This document shows, piece after piece, positions 42,860 to 51,444 of a DNA stretch of 64,000 bases. Source of the DNA: Nonomuraea typhae. GTDB lineage: Bacteria > Actinomycetota > Actinomycetes > Streptosporangiales > Streptosporangiaceae. The notes below the pieces were generated by a model that had not been told where the DNA came from, ran no database searches, and saw only the letters and a program-made list of their open reading frames with translations. The translations under genes were made by a program, and so were the position numbers. Location of the stretch: assembly GCF_009760925.1 (NCBI RefSeq), contig NZ_VRLV01000003.1:496001-560000 (forward strand), written 5' to 3'. Each line of letters begins with the position of its first letter. Positions within the stretch are counted from its first letter, which is position 1.

Positions 42860-44137
42860 ATGATGCGCTTCCCCTTAACAGCGCTGACCACGGCGGCGGT
42901 CCTGATGCTCGCGGGATGCGGGCTCGGTGACGCCGAGACCCCCGCGAACAGCCCCGCGGCGAGCGCGAGCGGCGGGATCACGGGGAAGGTCTCGCTGCAG
43001 ACCTGGTCGTTGAAGCCGAAGTTCACCGATTACGTGCAAGGCGTCATCGATTCCTTCGAGAAGAAGTATCCCGGTGCCGAGGTGGAGTGGCTAGACCAGC
43101 CCGGCGAAGGCTACTCCGACAAGGTGCTGAGCCAGGCGGCCGGCGGGACGCTGCCCGATGTGACGAACGTGCCGCCGGACTTCGCGCTGCCACTGGCCAG
43201 GCAGGGCATGCTGGCCGACATCGCGAAGACCGACGCCGGCGCGATGGCCGACTACGTCGAGGGCGGGCTGGCCGCCTACCGCTTCGCCGGGATCGACGGC
43301 GTCTTCGGCTATCCGTGGTACCTCAACACGGACGTGAACTACTGGAACTCCGAGCTGATGAAGAAGTACGGGCTCGACCCGGCCAAGCCGCCGGCGAACC
43401 TGGACGAGCTCATCGCGCAGGCCCGCACGATGAAGGAGAAGTCGGGCGGCAAGGTCTACCTGATGAGCCGCAAGCCGGAGCTCGGCGACCTGATCAACGC
43501 CGGGGTCAAGCTGATGAGCGACGACGGCAAGAGCTTCACCTTCAACACGCCGGAGGCCGTGGCGGTCCTGGACCGCTACCGGGCGGCGTTCGAGGAGGGG
43601 CTGCTGCCCAAGGACGTGCTGACCGACGACTACGCGGGCAACGCCAAGCTGTTCACCCAGGGCAAGGCGGCCTGGACGACGGCCGGCGGCAACTTCATCT
43701 CCTCCCTGGCGGTCGACAACCCGTCGATGGCGCCGAAGGTGGTCTCGAGCAAGGCGTTCGGCATCCCGCCGCTGTACGTGCAGGGGCTGTCGGTCTCGGC
43801 CAAGACCAAGAACCTCGCGGCGGCGACGGCCCTGGCGCGATGGGTGACCAGCCCGGAGAACCAGGCGGCGTTCGCGCACCTGACCGCGATCTTCCCGAGC
43901 ACGAAGGCGTCGGCCACGGACCCGTTCTTCAGCAAGAGCGACGGCAGCAACGGCGGTGACGCCAAGGTGACGGCGTTCTCGTCGCTGCCGGAGGCGAAGA
44001 TGCTGCCGGTCGAGGTGGGCGACTCGATCAACAAGGTCGTCCGGCAGCAGTTCGCGCTGGCCATCAGCGGGGGCGCCACCTCCCGGCAGGCGGTGGACGC
44101 CGCGGTGGCCAAGGCGAACGAGTTGCTGCAGCAGTGA
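42860..44137 (+). CDS. Sugar ABC transporter substrate-binding lipoprotein
   Basis: This 425-residue carbohydrate-binding receptor has a signal peptide with lipobox LMLAGC (Cys about 19) and a Ser/Ala-rich linker. Residues from about 45 match the extracellular solute-binding family 1: VSLQTWSLKPKFTDYVQGVIDSFEKKYPGAEVEW, PPDFALPLARQGMLAD, AFEEGLLPKDV. The start is ATG 42860 with CAGGAG six bases upstream. It is first gene of the LacI-controlled operon and its stop overlaps the following GTG start (GTGA). The sugar is unknown. Confidence 0.92.
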   Translation: MMRFPLTALTTAAVLMLAGCGLGDAETPANSPAASASGGITGKVSLQTWSLKPKFTDYVQGVIDSFEKKYPGAEVEWLDQPGEGYSDKVLSQAAGGTLPDVTNVPPDFALPLARQGMLADIAKTDAGAMADYVEGGLAAYRFAGIDGVFGYPWYLNTDVNYWNSELMKKYGLDPAKPPANLDELIAQARTMKEKSGGKVYLMSRKPELGDLINAGVKLMSDDGKSFTFNTPEAVAVLDRYRAAFEEGLLPKDVLTDDYAGNAKLFTQGKAAWTTAGGNFISSLAVDNPSMAPKVVSSKAFGIPPLYVQGLSVSAKTKNLAAATALARWVTSPENQAAFAHLTAIFPSTKASATDPFFSKSDGSNGGDAKVTAFSSLPEAKMLPVEVGDSINKVVRQQFALAISGGATSRQAVDAAVAKANELLQQ

Positions 44138-45012
44138 GCGTGACCTATCAGCGCCGGTGGACGCCGTGGTTGTTCGCCGCGCCCGGTCTGGTGTGGCTGG
44201 CCGTGTTCAACCTGTGGCCGGCGGTCAACACGCTGGTGCTGGCCTTCACCAACGCCAAGCCGCTGGGCGGCGGCCGCTTCACCGGGGCGGCCAACTTCGA
44301 GCGCGCGCTGAACGACGACCAGCTGGCCACCGCGCTGCTCAACAGCATCGTCTACATGCTGGTCTGCCTGCCGGTGCTGACCCTGCTGCCGTTGCTGCTG
44401 GCCGTACTGGTGGAGAAGAGGCTGCCCGGGATCACGTTCTTCCGCACCACGTTCTACACGCCCGTGGTGGCCTCGGCGGTGGTGGTGGCGCTGATCTGGG
44501 AGTGGCTGCTGGAGGACCGGGGGCTGATCAACGGGTTCGCGCAGTGGCTCGGGGTGCTGGCCGAGCCGCTGCCGTTCCTGACCGACCGGTGGCTGCTGCT
44601 GTTCAGCGCGATCAGCCTGACGATCTGGAAGGGCCTGGGCTACTACATGGTCATCTACCTGTCGGCGCTGGGGAACGTGCGGCGTGAGCTGCACGAGGCC
44701 GCGGCGGTCGACGGGGCGGGGCCGGCGCGCAGGTTCTGGTCGATCACGGTGCCCGGGGTGCGCAACACGATGTTGCTGGTCTCGGTGCTGATCGCGGTCT
44801 CGGCGCTGCGCGTCTTCTCGGAGCTGTACGTGCTGTCGGACGGCACGGGCGGCCCCGGCGGGCAGGACATGTCGGTGGTGATGCTGATCCAGATGTACTC
44901 CAGGGGCTTCAGCGGCCACCTCGGCTACGCCTCGATGCTCAGCCTGGTGCTGTTCGTCGTCACGGTGGGCCCGATGCTCCTGCTGCTGCGGCTCAACAGG
45001 AAGGGGGCCTAG
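44134..45012 (+). CDS. Sugar ABC transporter permease (MalF type)
   Basis: This 292-residue permease has about six helices; the first is in WLFAAPGLVWLAVFNLWPAVNTLVLAF. The ATPase-docking EAA loop reads EAAAVDGAGPARRFWSITVP. It overlaps the receptor gene by 4 bases and abuts the next permease with no gap (stop TAG then ATG). It is part of a CUT1 importer without its own ATPase. Confidence 0.92.
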   Translation: MSVTYQRRWTPWLFAAPGLVWLAVFNLWPAVNTLVLAFTNAKPLGGGRFTGAANFERALNDDQLATALLNSIVYMLVCLPVLTLLPLLLAVLVEKRLPGITFFRTTFYTPVVASAVVVALIWEWLLEDRGLINGFAQWLGVLAEPLPFLTDRWLLLFSAISLTIWKGLGYYMVIYLSALGNVRRELHEAAAVDGAGPARRFWSITVPGVRNTMLLVSVLIAVSALRVFSELYVLSDGTGGPGGQDMSVVMLIQMYSRGFSGHLGYASMLSLVLFVVTVGPMLLLLRLNRKGA

Positions 45013-45840
45013 ATGCGCACTCACGCGCGGGAGTACGTGCTGCGCTACGCCCTGCTCCTCCTGGTGCTGGTGCTGACCGTCGGCCCGTTCCTGTGGATGT
45101 TGTCCACCTCGCTCAAGGGCAGCGGCGAGGACGTCTTCACCGAGCTGCCGAGCTTCCTGCCGCAGCAGCCGACGCTGAGCAACTACGCGCGGGTCGGCCA
45201 GAGCATCCCGGTGTGGAACTACATCGCCAACTCGCTGATCGTGGCGGCCCTGGCGGTGGCCGGGAACGCGGTCGGCGCGACCCTGGCCGGGTACGCGCTG
45301 GCCAGGCTGCGCGCCCCCGGCATGAAGCTGCTGCTGGGCCTCACGCTGGGCACGCTGATCCTGCCGGGCGAGGTGACGATCATCTCCCAGTACGTGACGA
45401 TCCGGAGCATGGGGCTGACCGACACGCTGCTCGGGGTGGCGCTGCCGGGCGCGATCGCGATGCTGAACGTGCTGCTCATGCGGACCGCGTTCGCCGCGAT
45501 CCCGGACGAGATGGACGAGGCGGCGATCATCGACGGCGCGAACGCCTGGCAGCGCTTCGTCCGCATCGGCCTGCCGAACGTGCGCGGCATGATCAGCGTG
45601 GTGATCATCTTCTCGTTCATCGGCGCCTGGGACGACTTCCTGTGGCCGCTCATCGTCCTGACCAACCCGGAGCGGTACACGCTCACCGTCGGCCTGCAGT
45701 ACCTCAGCGGAGCCTTCAGCTCCGACCCGCGCCTCATCGCGGCCGGAATCATGATCGCGTTCCTGCCGATCGCGATCCTTTTCGCGGCGCTGCAGCGCTT
45801 CTTCTTCCGCGGTGTCGAGGAGGGCGCGGTCAAGGGCTGA
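45013..45840 (+). CDS. Sugar ABC transporter permease (MalG type)
   Basis: This 275-residue permease has the EAA loop EAAIIDGANAWQRFVRIGLP. The C-terminal FFRGVEEGAVKG is typical of MalG-type proteins. The start ATG directly follows the stop of the partner gene. No ATP-binding gene follows; the next gene, an RNB exoribonuclease 16 bases on, has its own -10-like element. Confidence 0.92.
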   Translation: MRTHAREYVLRYALLLLVLVLTVGPFLWMLSTSLKGSGEDVFTELPSFLPQQPTLSNYARVGQSIPVWNYIANSLIVAALAVAGNAVGATLAGYALARLRAPGMKLLLGLTLGTLILPGEVTIISQYVTIRSMGLTDTLLGVALPGAIAMLNVLLMRTAFAAIPDEMDEAAIIDGANAWQRFVRIGLPNVRGMISVVIIFSFIGAWDDFLWPLIVLTNPERYTLTVGLQYLSGAFSSDPRLIAAGIMIAFLPIAILFAALQRFFFRGVEEGAVKG

Positions 45841-45843
45841 GGG

Positions 45844-45857
45844 TAGGTTGGCCGGTG
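45844..45857 (+). promoter_or_regulatory. -10 element of a probable leaderless transcript (RNB gene)
   Basis: TAGGTT (45844-45849) is followed by 7 bases and the GTG start, just after the sugar-operon stop. There is no ribosome site. Its position inside the 16-base gap implies a promoter overlapping the end of the permease gene. Confidence 0.45.
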
Positions 45858-47281
45858 TGACGACCAAGATTCACGTGCACGGTGAGGTTCCGGCCCGGCT
45901 GGAAGACGGCTTCGAGCGGATCCGGCGGGAGCAGCGGCTGCCGGAGGCGTTCCTGCCCGCGGCGCTCGCCGAGGCCGAGCGCGCCGCCGCCGCGCCGCTG
46001 CGGGGCGAGCGCGAGGACCTCACCGAGCTGCCGTTCGTCACGATCGACCCGCCCGGGTCGATGGACCTCGACCAGGCCGTCCACCTGGAGCGCCTGGGCG
46101 ACGGCTACCGCGTGTGGTACGCCATCGCCGACGTCGCCGCGTTCGTCCGGCCCGGCGGCGCGCTGGACGCCGAGGCCAAGGCCAGGGGCGAGACCGTCTA
46201 CCTACCCGGCGGCAAGGTGCCCCTGCATCCGCCGGTGCTCTCGGAGGGGGCCGCCAGCCTGCTGCCCGGCGCGACCCGCCCGGCGGCGGTGTGGCGGGTG
46301 GACCTGGACGCCGCGGGCCGCACGGTCGGCGCCGACGTCCAGCGGGCGCTGGTGCGCAGCCGCGAGCGCCTGGACTACGCCTACGTGCAGGCCGTCGTGG
46401 ACACGGCCACCGCCGACGGGACGCTCGCCCTGCTGCCGGAGATCGGCCGCCTCCGCCTGGACCTGGAGCGGGCCCGCGGCGGCGTCACCCTGCCCACCCC
46501 CGAGCAGGAGGTGGCGGCCGACGGAGACGGCTACCGGCTGGACTTCCGCATCCCGCTGCCGGCCGAGACGTGGAACGCCCAGATCTCGCTGCTGACCGGC
46601 ATGGCCGCGGCCGCGATGATGCTCGACGCCGAGATCGGCGTGCTGCGCGTGCTGCCGCCGCCGCAGCCGGGCGACCTGGCCAAGGTGCGCCGCGTGGCCC
46701 AGGCCCTCGACGTGCCCTGGCCGGACGGCGCCACGTACGGCAGCGTCGTCCACGACCTCGATCCGAAGAACCCGCAGCAGGCGGCCTTCCTCCAGGAGTC
46801 GAAGGTGCTGCTGCGCGGCTCCGGCTACGTGGCCTTCGACGGGGAGCCGCCGGCGCTGGCCGAGCATGCCGCGGTGGCGGCGCCGTACGCGCACGTGACC
46901 GCGCCGCTGCGGCGGCTGGTGGACCGCTTCGCCACCGAGGTGTGCCTGGCGGTGGCCGCGGGCGAGCCGGTCCCGGCCGAGATCCGGGCGGCGTTGCCCG
47001 GCCTGCCGGAGATCATGTCGGTGACCGGGCGGCGGGCCGGGGCGGTGGAGCGGGCCGGCGTCGATCTGGTGGAGGCGTTCCTGCTGCGCGAGCGGATCGG
47101 GCAGGAGTTCGCCGCCGTGGTGATCGACGTGGCTGCGCGCGGCGCCGGCGGCCTGGTCCAGCTCGTGGATCCGGCCGTGATCGCGCGCTGCGACGGCGCC
47201 CTCCCGCTCGGGGAGCGCGTGACGGTACGGCTGGCCAAGGCGGACCCGGCCACCCGCGAGATCCGGTTCACCCTGGCCTAA
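45857..47281 (+). CDS. RNB-domain exoribonuclease (RNase II/R family)
   Basis: This 474-residue 3'-5' exoribonuclease belongs to the short actinobacterial form. The catalytic RNB domain starts at about residue 50 with FVTIDPPGSMDLDQAVH, holding the magnesium Asp residues, followed by YAIADVAAFV and GETVYLPGGKVPLHPP. The middle carries ESKVLLRGSGYVAFDG and the APLRRLVDRF motif. No cold-shock domains precede it, so RNA binding depends on the catalytic channel and a C-terminal OB-like region. The start is GTG 45857; TAGGTT lies 7 bases upstream, suggesting a leaderless mRNA independent of the sugar operon. Confidence 0.9.
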   Translation: MTTKIHVHGEVPARLEDGFERIRREQRLPEAFLPAALAEAERAAAAPLRGEREDLTELPFVTIDPPGSMDLDQAVHLERLGDGYRVWYAIADVAAFVRPGGALDAEAKARGETVYLPGGKVPLHPPVLSEGAASLLPGATRPAAVWRVDLDAAGRTVGADVQRALVRSRERLDYAYVQAVVDTATADGTLALLPEIGRLRLDLERARGGVTLPTPEQEVAADGDGYRLDFRIPLPAETWNAQISLLTGMAAAAMMLDAEIGVLRVLPPPQPGDLAKVRRVAQALDVPWPDGATYGSVVHDLDPKNPQQAAFLQESKVLLRGSGYVAFDGEPPALAEHAAVAAPYAHVTAPLRRLVDRFATEVCLAVAAGEPVPAEIRAALPGLPEIMSVTGRRAGAVERAGVDLVEAFLLRERIGQEFAAVVIDVAARGAGGLVQLVDPAVIARCDGALPLGERVTVRLAKADPATREIRFTLA

Positions 47282-47397
47282 ACCCGCTCCTCGACTGCAC
47301 TCGCCGTGAACGGTGTGAACCATTTGCGCACACTGTTCCTCATCGCATACTGTGTCCCCGTCAAGTGCACGCAGTTCGCGTTTGGAGGAGTTTCGCC

Positions 47398-47433
47398 ATG
47401 CAGTCTTCCGGCCCGACGGGGAGGCCGTCGTGA
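47398..47433 (+). CDS. 11-codon leader ORF coupled to the DUF418 gene
   Basis: ATG 47398 is preceded by GGAGGAG with 7 bases spacing, a much better ribosome site than that of the gene behind it. It encodes MQSSGPTGRPS and ends with TGA, which overlaps the GTG start of the DUF418 gene as GTGA. The peptide has no run of one amino acid, so classical attenuation is not evident; its role may be to deliver ribosomes to the coupled gene. Confidence 0.5.
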   Translation: MQSSGPTGRPS

Positions 47434-48587
47434 CTACCACCGCCCCCATGCCGGCACCCACGAGCACGGCCGCCCGGTCCCTGGCGCCGGACCTGGCCCG
47501 CGGCCTCATGCTGCTGGGGATCGCCCTGGCCCACGCCCCGCAGTTCCTCCTCGACTGGAGCCGCGGGTCGTCGGTCCTCAACGACATCGCGCACTTCTTC
47601 ACCACGCTCGTCACGGACAACCAGGCGCGCGGGATGTTCGTGTTCCTGTTCGGCTACGGGCTCGGGCAGCTCACGCAGCGCCAGTACGCGCGCGGCGGCG
47701 ATTGGCCGTCCGTCCGGAGGCTGCTGCGCAGGCGCAGCTTCTGGCTGATCCTCATCGGGCTGGCCCACGCGGTCGTCCTGGTGCCGTTCGACGTCATCGC
47801 GGTCTACGGCGTGACGATGCTCTTCCTCGCCTCGCTCGTCCGCGCCCGGGACTCGGTGCTGTGGTGGCTGGGGGGCGTGACGCTGATCCCGGGGGCGCTC
47901 TTCCTCACCTGGCAGAGTGTGCAGGTCTACACCACGGCCCTCCAGGGCTCGCCGTTCACCATCGCCAAGTACATGGCGCCGACCTTCGCCGAGCACCTGC
48001 TGACCAACGCCGTGGGCTGGCCGGCCAAGACCGTCGTGGCCATCCTCTTCGGGGTGCCGGGCATGGCCTGGGGGCTCCTGGCGGCCCGCAAGAGGATGCT
48101 CGACGAGCCCGAGCGGAACGTGGCGCTGCTGAAGCGGATCGCCCTGCTCTGCCTCGGCGCCGCCCTCGCCGGCCGCCTTCCCGCCGCCCTCCTGGCCGTC
48201 GGCGCCTGGTCCGGCGGCACGCCCGCGGTCTGGCTGACCTACGCAGCGCACAGCTTCACCGGATACATCGGCGGCATCGGCGCGGCCGCGGCGATCGGGC
48301 TCGCCTGTGTGCGCATCGGCCACAGCCGCGGGCGCCTCACGAACGCGCTCGCCGCGATGGGCCAGCGCTCGATGACGTTCTATCTGGCGCAGTCGGTGGT
48401 GTGGGTGGTGCTGTTCTACCCGTTCACCCTGGGCCTGCGCGACGACGTCAGCTTCGCCGCCGCCCTCGCCATCGCGGTCGTCATGTGGGCGGCCTCGCTT
48501 CCGGCGGCGTCCTGGATGCGGCGCAAGGGCTACCGGGGGCCGTTCGAGTCGCTCCTGCGCCGCATGTCCGCTACCCCATCGAGATGA
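47430..48587 (+). CDS. DUF418 family membrane protein
   Basis: This 385-residue polytopic membrane protein has about ten hydrophobic helices. The N terminus SLAPDLARGLMLLGIALAHAP matches the first helix of DUF418/heparan-alpha-glucosaminide acetyltransferase-like proteins, and the C-terminal half has GQRSMTFYLAQSVVWVVLFY typical of DUF418. Members are thought to be acyl-group transferases or transport-linked; the function is unknown. The start is GTG 47430, coupled to an 11-codon upstream ORF. The 3' end overlaps the convergent GNAT gene by 17 bases. Confidence 0.85.
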   Translation: MTTTAPMPAPTSTAARSLAPDLARGLMLLGIALAHAPQFLLDWSRGSSVLNDIAHFFTTLVTDNQARGMFVFLFGYGLGQLTQRQYARGGDWPSVRRLLRRRSFWLILIGLAHAVVLVPFDVIAVYGVTMLFLASLVRARDSVLWWLGGVTLIPGALFLTWQSVQVYTTALQGSPFTIAKYMAPTFAEHLLTNAVGWPAKTVVAILFGVPGMAWGLLAARKRMLDEPERNVALLKRIALLCLGAALAGRLPAALLAVGAWSGGTPAVWLTYAAHSFTGYIGGIGAAAAIGLACVRIGHSRGRLTNALAAMGQRSMTFYLAQSVVWVVLFYPFTLGLRDDVSFAAALAIAVVMWAASLPAASWMRRKGYRGPFESLLRRMSATPSR

Positions 48588-49392
48588 GGATCGGCGCCAC
48601 GTACCTGTCCCGCGCGCCGGGCCTGGCGCCGGCGCCGTAGACCATGGTGGGCAGTACGGCGGGCCCCTCGGTCAGGCCCAGCCCGGCCAGCCAGGGGCGC
48701 AGCCCCGGAAGGGCGTCGAGGAGGTCGATGCGCACGTCCCGGTCGGCGCCGTCGGCGGCGGCCAGGACGAGCGCGCGGGCCACCTCCTCGGAGGGCGCGA
48801 CGACCGGGCCGATGACCCGCTGGGGACCGGCGTTCCACGCGATCGCGAAGCCGGAGCCGTCGCCGGTGACGACCGTCCGCTCGGCCCGGGCCAGGAGCAG
48901 GCTCAGCGCCTTGCTCCGGTCGGCGCCGGTGGCCTCGGCGTCGAGGGCTTCGATCGCGGCGTGGTCGCCGGGGCCGGCCGCCCGCACCCCGGCGCCGGTC
49001 CGCCCGGCCAGCGGGCCGTAGGTGATGGTCAGGCCGCCGGTCGGGCGGAAACCCAGGCGCTCGTAGACCGGCCGGCCGAAGCGGGTCGCGGTCAGCTCGA
49101 CCGTACGCTCTCCCGCCGCCTCCAGGACGTGCTCCATCAGCCGCGTGCCCAGGCCCTGCCTGCCGTACCGGGTGGCGACCAGCATCATGCCGACGGCGGC
49201 GAGCCGGTCGCCGTAGGAGGTGAGCACGACGCACCCGGCCAGGCCGTCGCCGTCCGGCGCGTCGAGGGCGTAGACCTCGCCGGTCTCGAACATCAGCTGC
49301 CACTTGGCCGGGTCGGTGGACCACTCGCGGTCGCTCTCGAGCTGCAGGCAGAGGGGGAGTTCCTCGGGACGGAGGAGACGAATGTCGTGCAC
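48571..49392 (-). CDS. GNAT family N-acetyltransferase
   Basis: This 273-residue protein has an N-terminal GNAT domain (about 1-130). The acetyl-CoA pyrophosphate loop is VATRYGRQGLGTRLMEHVL and the following strand VYERLGFRPTGG is typical. A second, degenerate GNAT-like half (about 135-265) follows, as in other tandem GNAT proteins. Substrate unknown. The start is GTG 49392; TAGGGT on the minus strand lies 8 bases before it, so the transcript may be leaderless. It overlaps the DUF418 gene end. Confidence 0.87.
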   Translation of the reverse strand: MHDIRLLRPEELPLCLQLESDREWSTDPAKWQLMFETGEVYALDAPDGDGLAGCVVLTSYGDRLAAVGMMLVATRYGRQGLGTRLMEHVLEAAGERTVELTATRFGRPVYERLGFRPTGGLTITYGPLAGRTGAGVRAAGPGDHAAIEALDAEATGADRSKALSLLLARAERTVVTGDGSGFAIAWNAGPQRVIGPVVAPSEEVARALVLAAADGADRDVRIDLLDALPGLRPWLAGLGLTEGPAVLPTMVYGAGARPGARDRYVAPILISMG

Positions 49393-49422
49393 AGGGACAG
49401 ACCCTAGCCGCTCCGCGCGGGT

Positions 49423-50298
49423 TCAGGAGGCCAGGAAGGCGCGCAACGCGGTGATCAGCGCGGCCGGGTTGTCCTCCTGGACGTTGTGTCCCGCGTCCGG
49501 CACGACCACCAGGCGGCCGTCCGGGATGGCGCCGACCAGGCGTTCGGCGGCGGCCTGGGGAAGCACCTTGCTGCGGGCGCCGCGCACCAGCAGCACCGGC
49601 AACCCGGTCAGCTGGGCGGCCATCCCCTCGACGGCCGCGAGAATGCCGGGGAAGTCCGGGGAGCGCAGATCGGCCTTCGGCTCCCAGCCGCCGGGCCTGC
49701 GGCGGAACATGGTGCTCATGCGGTAGGCGACCCGCGCGCGGTCGGCGTGCGGGTTGACCCGCATCGCGGCCTCCACGACCGTCTCGAGCTCGCGTACCGG
49801 GACGAGCGCGCTCATGAACGCCCGCATGTGCCGGGTTCCCTCGAAGTCCACGCCGGGCGCGACGCCGACGATCGCCAGCCGGTCCACCCGATCGGGGTAC
49901 GCCTCGGCGACGTGGGCCGCGACCACGCCGCCGAGCGACATGCCGGCCAGCCGTACCCGGCCGAAGCCGAGGTGGTCGGCGGCGGCGACGACGTCGGCGG
50001 CCAGGGTGGCGATGCGGTAGTCGTCGGACCAGTCGCTGTCGCCGTGACCGCGCAGGTCCAGCGCGACCAGGCGGGCGGCGCCGCGCAGGCCGAGGCAGAC
50101 GAAGTTCCAGGTGTGCGCGGTCAGGCCGCCGCCGTGCAGCAGGAGGATCGGGGCGCCCGTCCCGCCCCAGTCCAGGGCGTGCAGCCGGCAGCCCGCGCGG
50201 GTGAAGCGGATCTCGCTGGGCGGCGCCGGGTCGTGGATCTTGACGCCTAGTGCCTCGGCCAGCTCGGTCACCGCCGGAATAGTGAAATTTCCAGACAT
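49423..50298 (-). CDS. Alpha/beta hydrolase
   Basis: This 291-residue hydrolase has the oxyanion motif LLLHGGGLTAHTW, DLRGHGDSDW, nucleophile GMSLGGVVAAHVA and catalytic His in VVPDAGHNVQEDNP. It is similar to haloperoxidase/esterase-type enzymes; substrate unknown. It is divergent from a TetR regulator, and the 70-base gap holds two strong palindromes, so the regulator very likely represses this gene. Such pairs often detoxify or degrade the compound sensed by the repressor. Confidence 0.88.
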   Translation of the reverse strand: MSGNFTIPAVTELAEALGVKIHDPAPPSEIRFTRAGCRLHALDWGGTGAPILLLHGGGLTAHTWNFVCLGLRGAARLVALDLRGHGDSDWSDDYRIATLAADVVAAADHLGFGRVRLAGMSLGGVVAAHVAEAYPDRVDRLAIVGVAPGVDFEGTRHMRAFMSALVPVRELETVVEAAMRVNPHADRARVAYRMSTMFRRRPGGWEPKADLRSPDFPGILAAVEGMAAQLTGLPVLLVRGARSKVLPQAAAERLVGAIPDGRLVVVPDAGHNVQEDNPAALITALRAFLAS

Positions 50299-50305
50299 TT
50301 CCAGC

Positions 50306-50335
50306 CCCCTTACCTTGGGACCTCAAGGTAAGGGG
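50306..50335. promoter_or_regulatory. TetR operator 1
   Basis: 12-base perfect arms (CCCCTTACCTTG and its complement) are separated by the 6 bases GGACCT. It lies 8 bases upstream of the hydrolase start. Confidence 0.8.
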
Positions 50336-50338
50336 CTT

Positions 50339-50358
50339 TACCTTGACCGGTCAAGGTA
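50339..50358. promoter_or_regulatory. TetR operator 2 (perfect 20-bp palindrome)
   Basis: TACCTTGACCGGTCAAGGTA is a perfect palindrome 10 bases before the TetR gene start. It shares the TACCTTG half-site with operator 1. The spacing of the two centres is 28 bases, close to three helical turns. Confidence 0.85.
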
Positions 50359-50368
50359 TGATGGGCGG

Positions 50369-50965
50369 ATGGCTGCCCGAGTACGACGCAAACCCGACGA
50401 CGCCAAGCGGATGATCCTCGAGGCGGCGAGCAAGCTGCTGGCCGCGGGCGGCCCGGCCGCCGTCCAGGTGCGTGCCGTGGCCGCCGAGGTCGGGGTCTCC
50501 GACGCCGCGGTCAACCACCACTTCGGCACCCGCGAGCAGCTCCTGGAGTCGCTGCTGCGCTTCGGCGGCGCCAAGCTGAAGGCCGAACTGCGCAACGCGC
50601 TGAGCGAGTGGACCGACGGCCCCGCCGAGCTGGTGCGCGCGCTGGCGGCGATCTACGCCGACGGGTACGCCGAGCTGGCACTCGCCCTCCACCGGTCGGG
50701 CTGGCGCGACACCGGCAGCGGAATGCTCGACGAGGTGATCGGCCGCCTGCACGACCAGGCGGTCACCCGGTGCGCGGCCACCGGCCGCACGCCGCCCTCC
50801 CGTGAGGCGATCCAGCTGACGATGGCCGCACTGCACCAGGCCCTCGCGATGGAGCCGATGTTCGGCGCCGACTTCCGCAGAAGCGCCGGGCTGGCCGCGA
50901 CCGCACGGGAACGCACGCTCGGCTGGTGGACCGAGATCCTGCGCACCACCCTGGCCGGTCACTGA
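50369..50965 (+). CDS. TetR family transcriptional regulator
   Basis: This 198-residue repressor has an N-terminal helix-turn-helix (about 10-60): KRMILEAASKLLAAGG, RAVAAEVGVSDAAVNHHFGTREQLLESLL. A helical C-terminal ligand domain follows. The start is ATG 50369 (a second ATG is 8 bases upstream out of frame). Twin TACCTTG palindromes in the divergent promoter should make it autoregulated and a repressor of the hydrolase gene. Confidence 0.9.
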   Translation: MAARVRRKPDDAKRMILEAASKLLAAGGPAAVQVRAVAAEVGVSDAAVNHHFGTREQLLESLLRFGGAKLKAELRNALSEWTDGPAELVRALAAIYADGYAELALALHRSGWRDTGSGMLDEVIGRLHDQAVTRCAATGRTPPSREAIQLTMAALHQALAMEPMFGADFRRSAGLAATARERTLGWWTEILRTTLAGH

Positions 50966-51066
50966 AGGTTCCCCGTCGCCCGCCGAAGGGGAGACGGTCA
51001 CCCCTCCGCCGAGAACCACCGGGCGGTCCGTGTCCGGGGCCTTCGGCGGCATCGCCTTCCGGTGAC

Positions 51067-51435
51067 TCAGGCCAGCGCGGCGGCGACCCGCTGCCGGAGC
51101 AGGGCCTCGTGCTCCGGCTCCGTGCACAGCGTCACGGTCAGCCCGGACTCGGCGGCGTCGGAGAAGACGCCCAGCAGAGTGGCGAACTGCCGGGGCGGCT
51201 CCGCGCCCAGCAGGTCCTCGGCGTGCGTCACGGTCAGGGAGACGGCGCCGGCGTCGCGCAGGCAGTCGAACAGCGCGTCCCAGTTGTGGCCGAAGTAGCC
51301 GGGGAGGCGCAGCGCCCGGGCCGCCTCCTCGAAGAAGGCGGCACGGGTACGGCACAGCCGCCCGTCCACCACGACCGGCGCCGGATCGGTGCACACGGTC
51401 AGCCAGTGCGGCAGCGGGCGGGCGGCAGAGGTCAT
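51067..51435 (-). CDS. Barstar family ribonuclease inhibitor
   Basis: This 122-residue cytoplasmic inhibitor protects the cell from its own secreted RNase. Barstar hallmarks are RTRAAFFEEAARALRLPGYFGHNWDALFDCLRD, where the helix and loop bearing Asp that plug the RNase active site are visible (WDALFDCL). It lies 9 bases after the RNase gene on the same strand, so toxin and antidote are co-transcribed. The order is RNase first, inhibitor second. Confidence 0.9.
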   Translation of the reverse strand: MTSAARPLPHWLTVCTDPAPVVVDGRLCRTRAAFFEEAARALRLPGYFGHNWDALFDCLRDAGAVSLTVTHAEDLLGAEPPRQFATLLGVFSDAAESGLTVTLCTEPEHEALLRQRVAAALA

Positions 51436-51444
51436 GGGACGTTC

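Noticed and set aside
43630..45867. A 745-codon minus-strand frame across the second sugar operon
   Set aside because: His/Gln/Arg-rich composition and opposite to receptor and permease genes.
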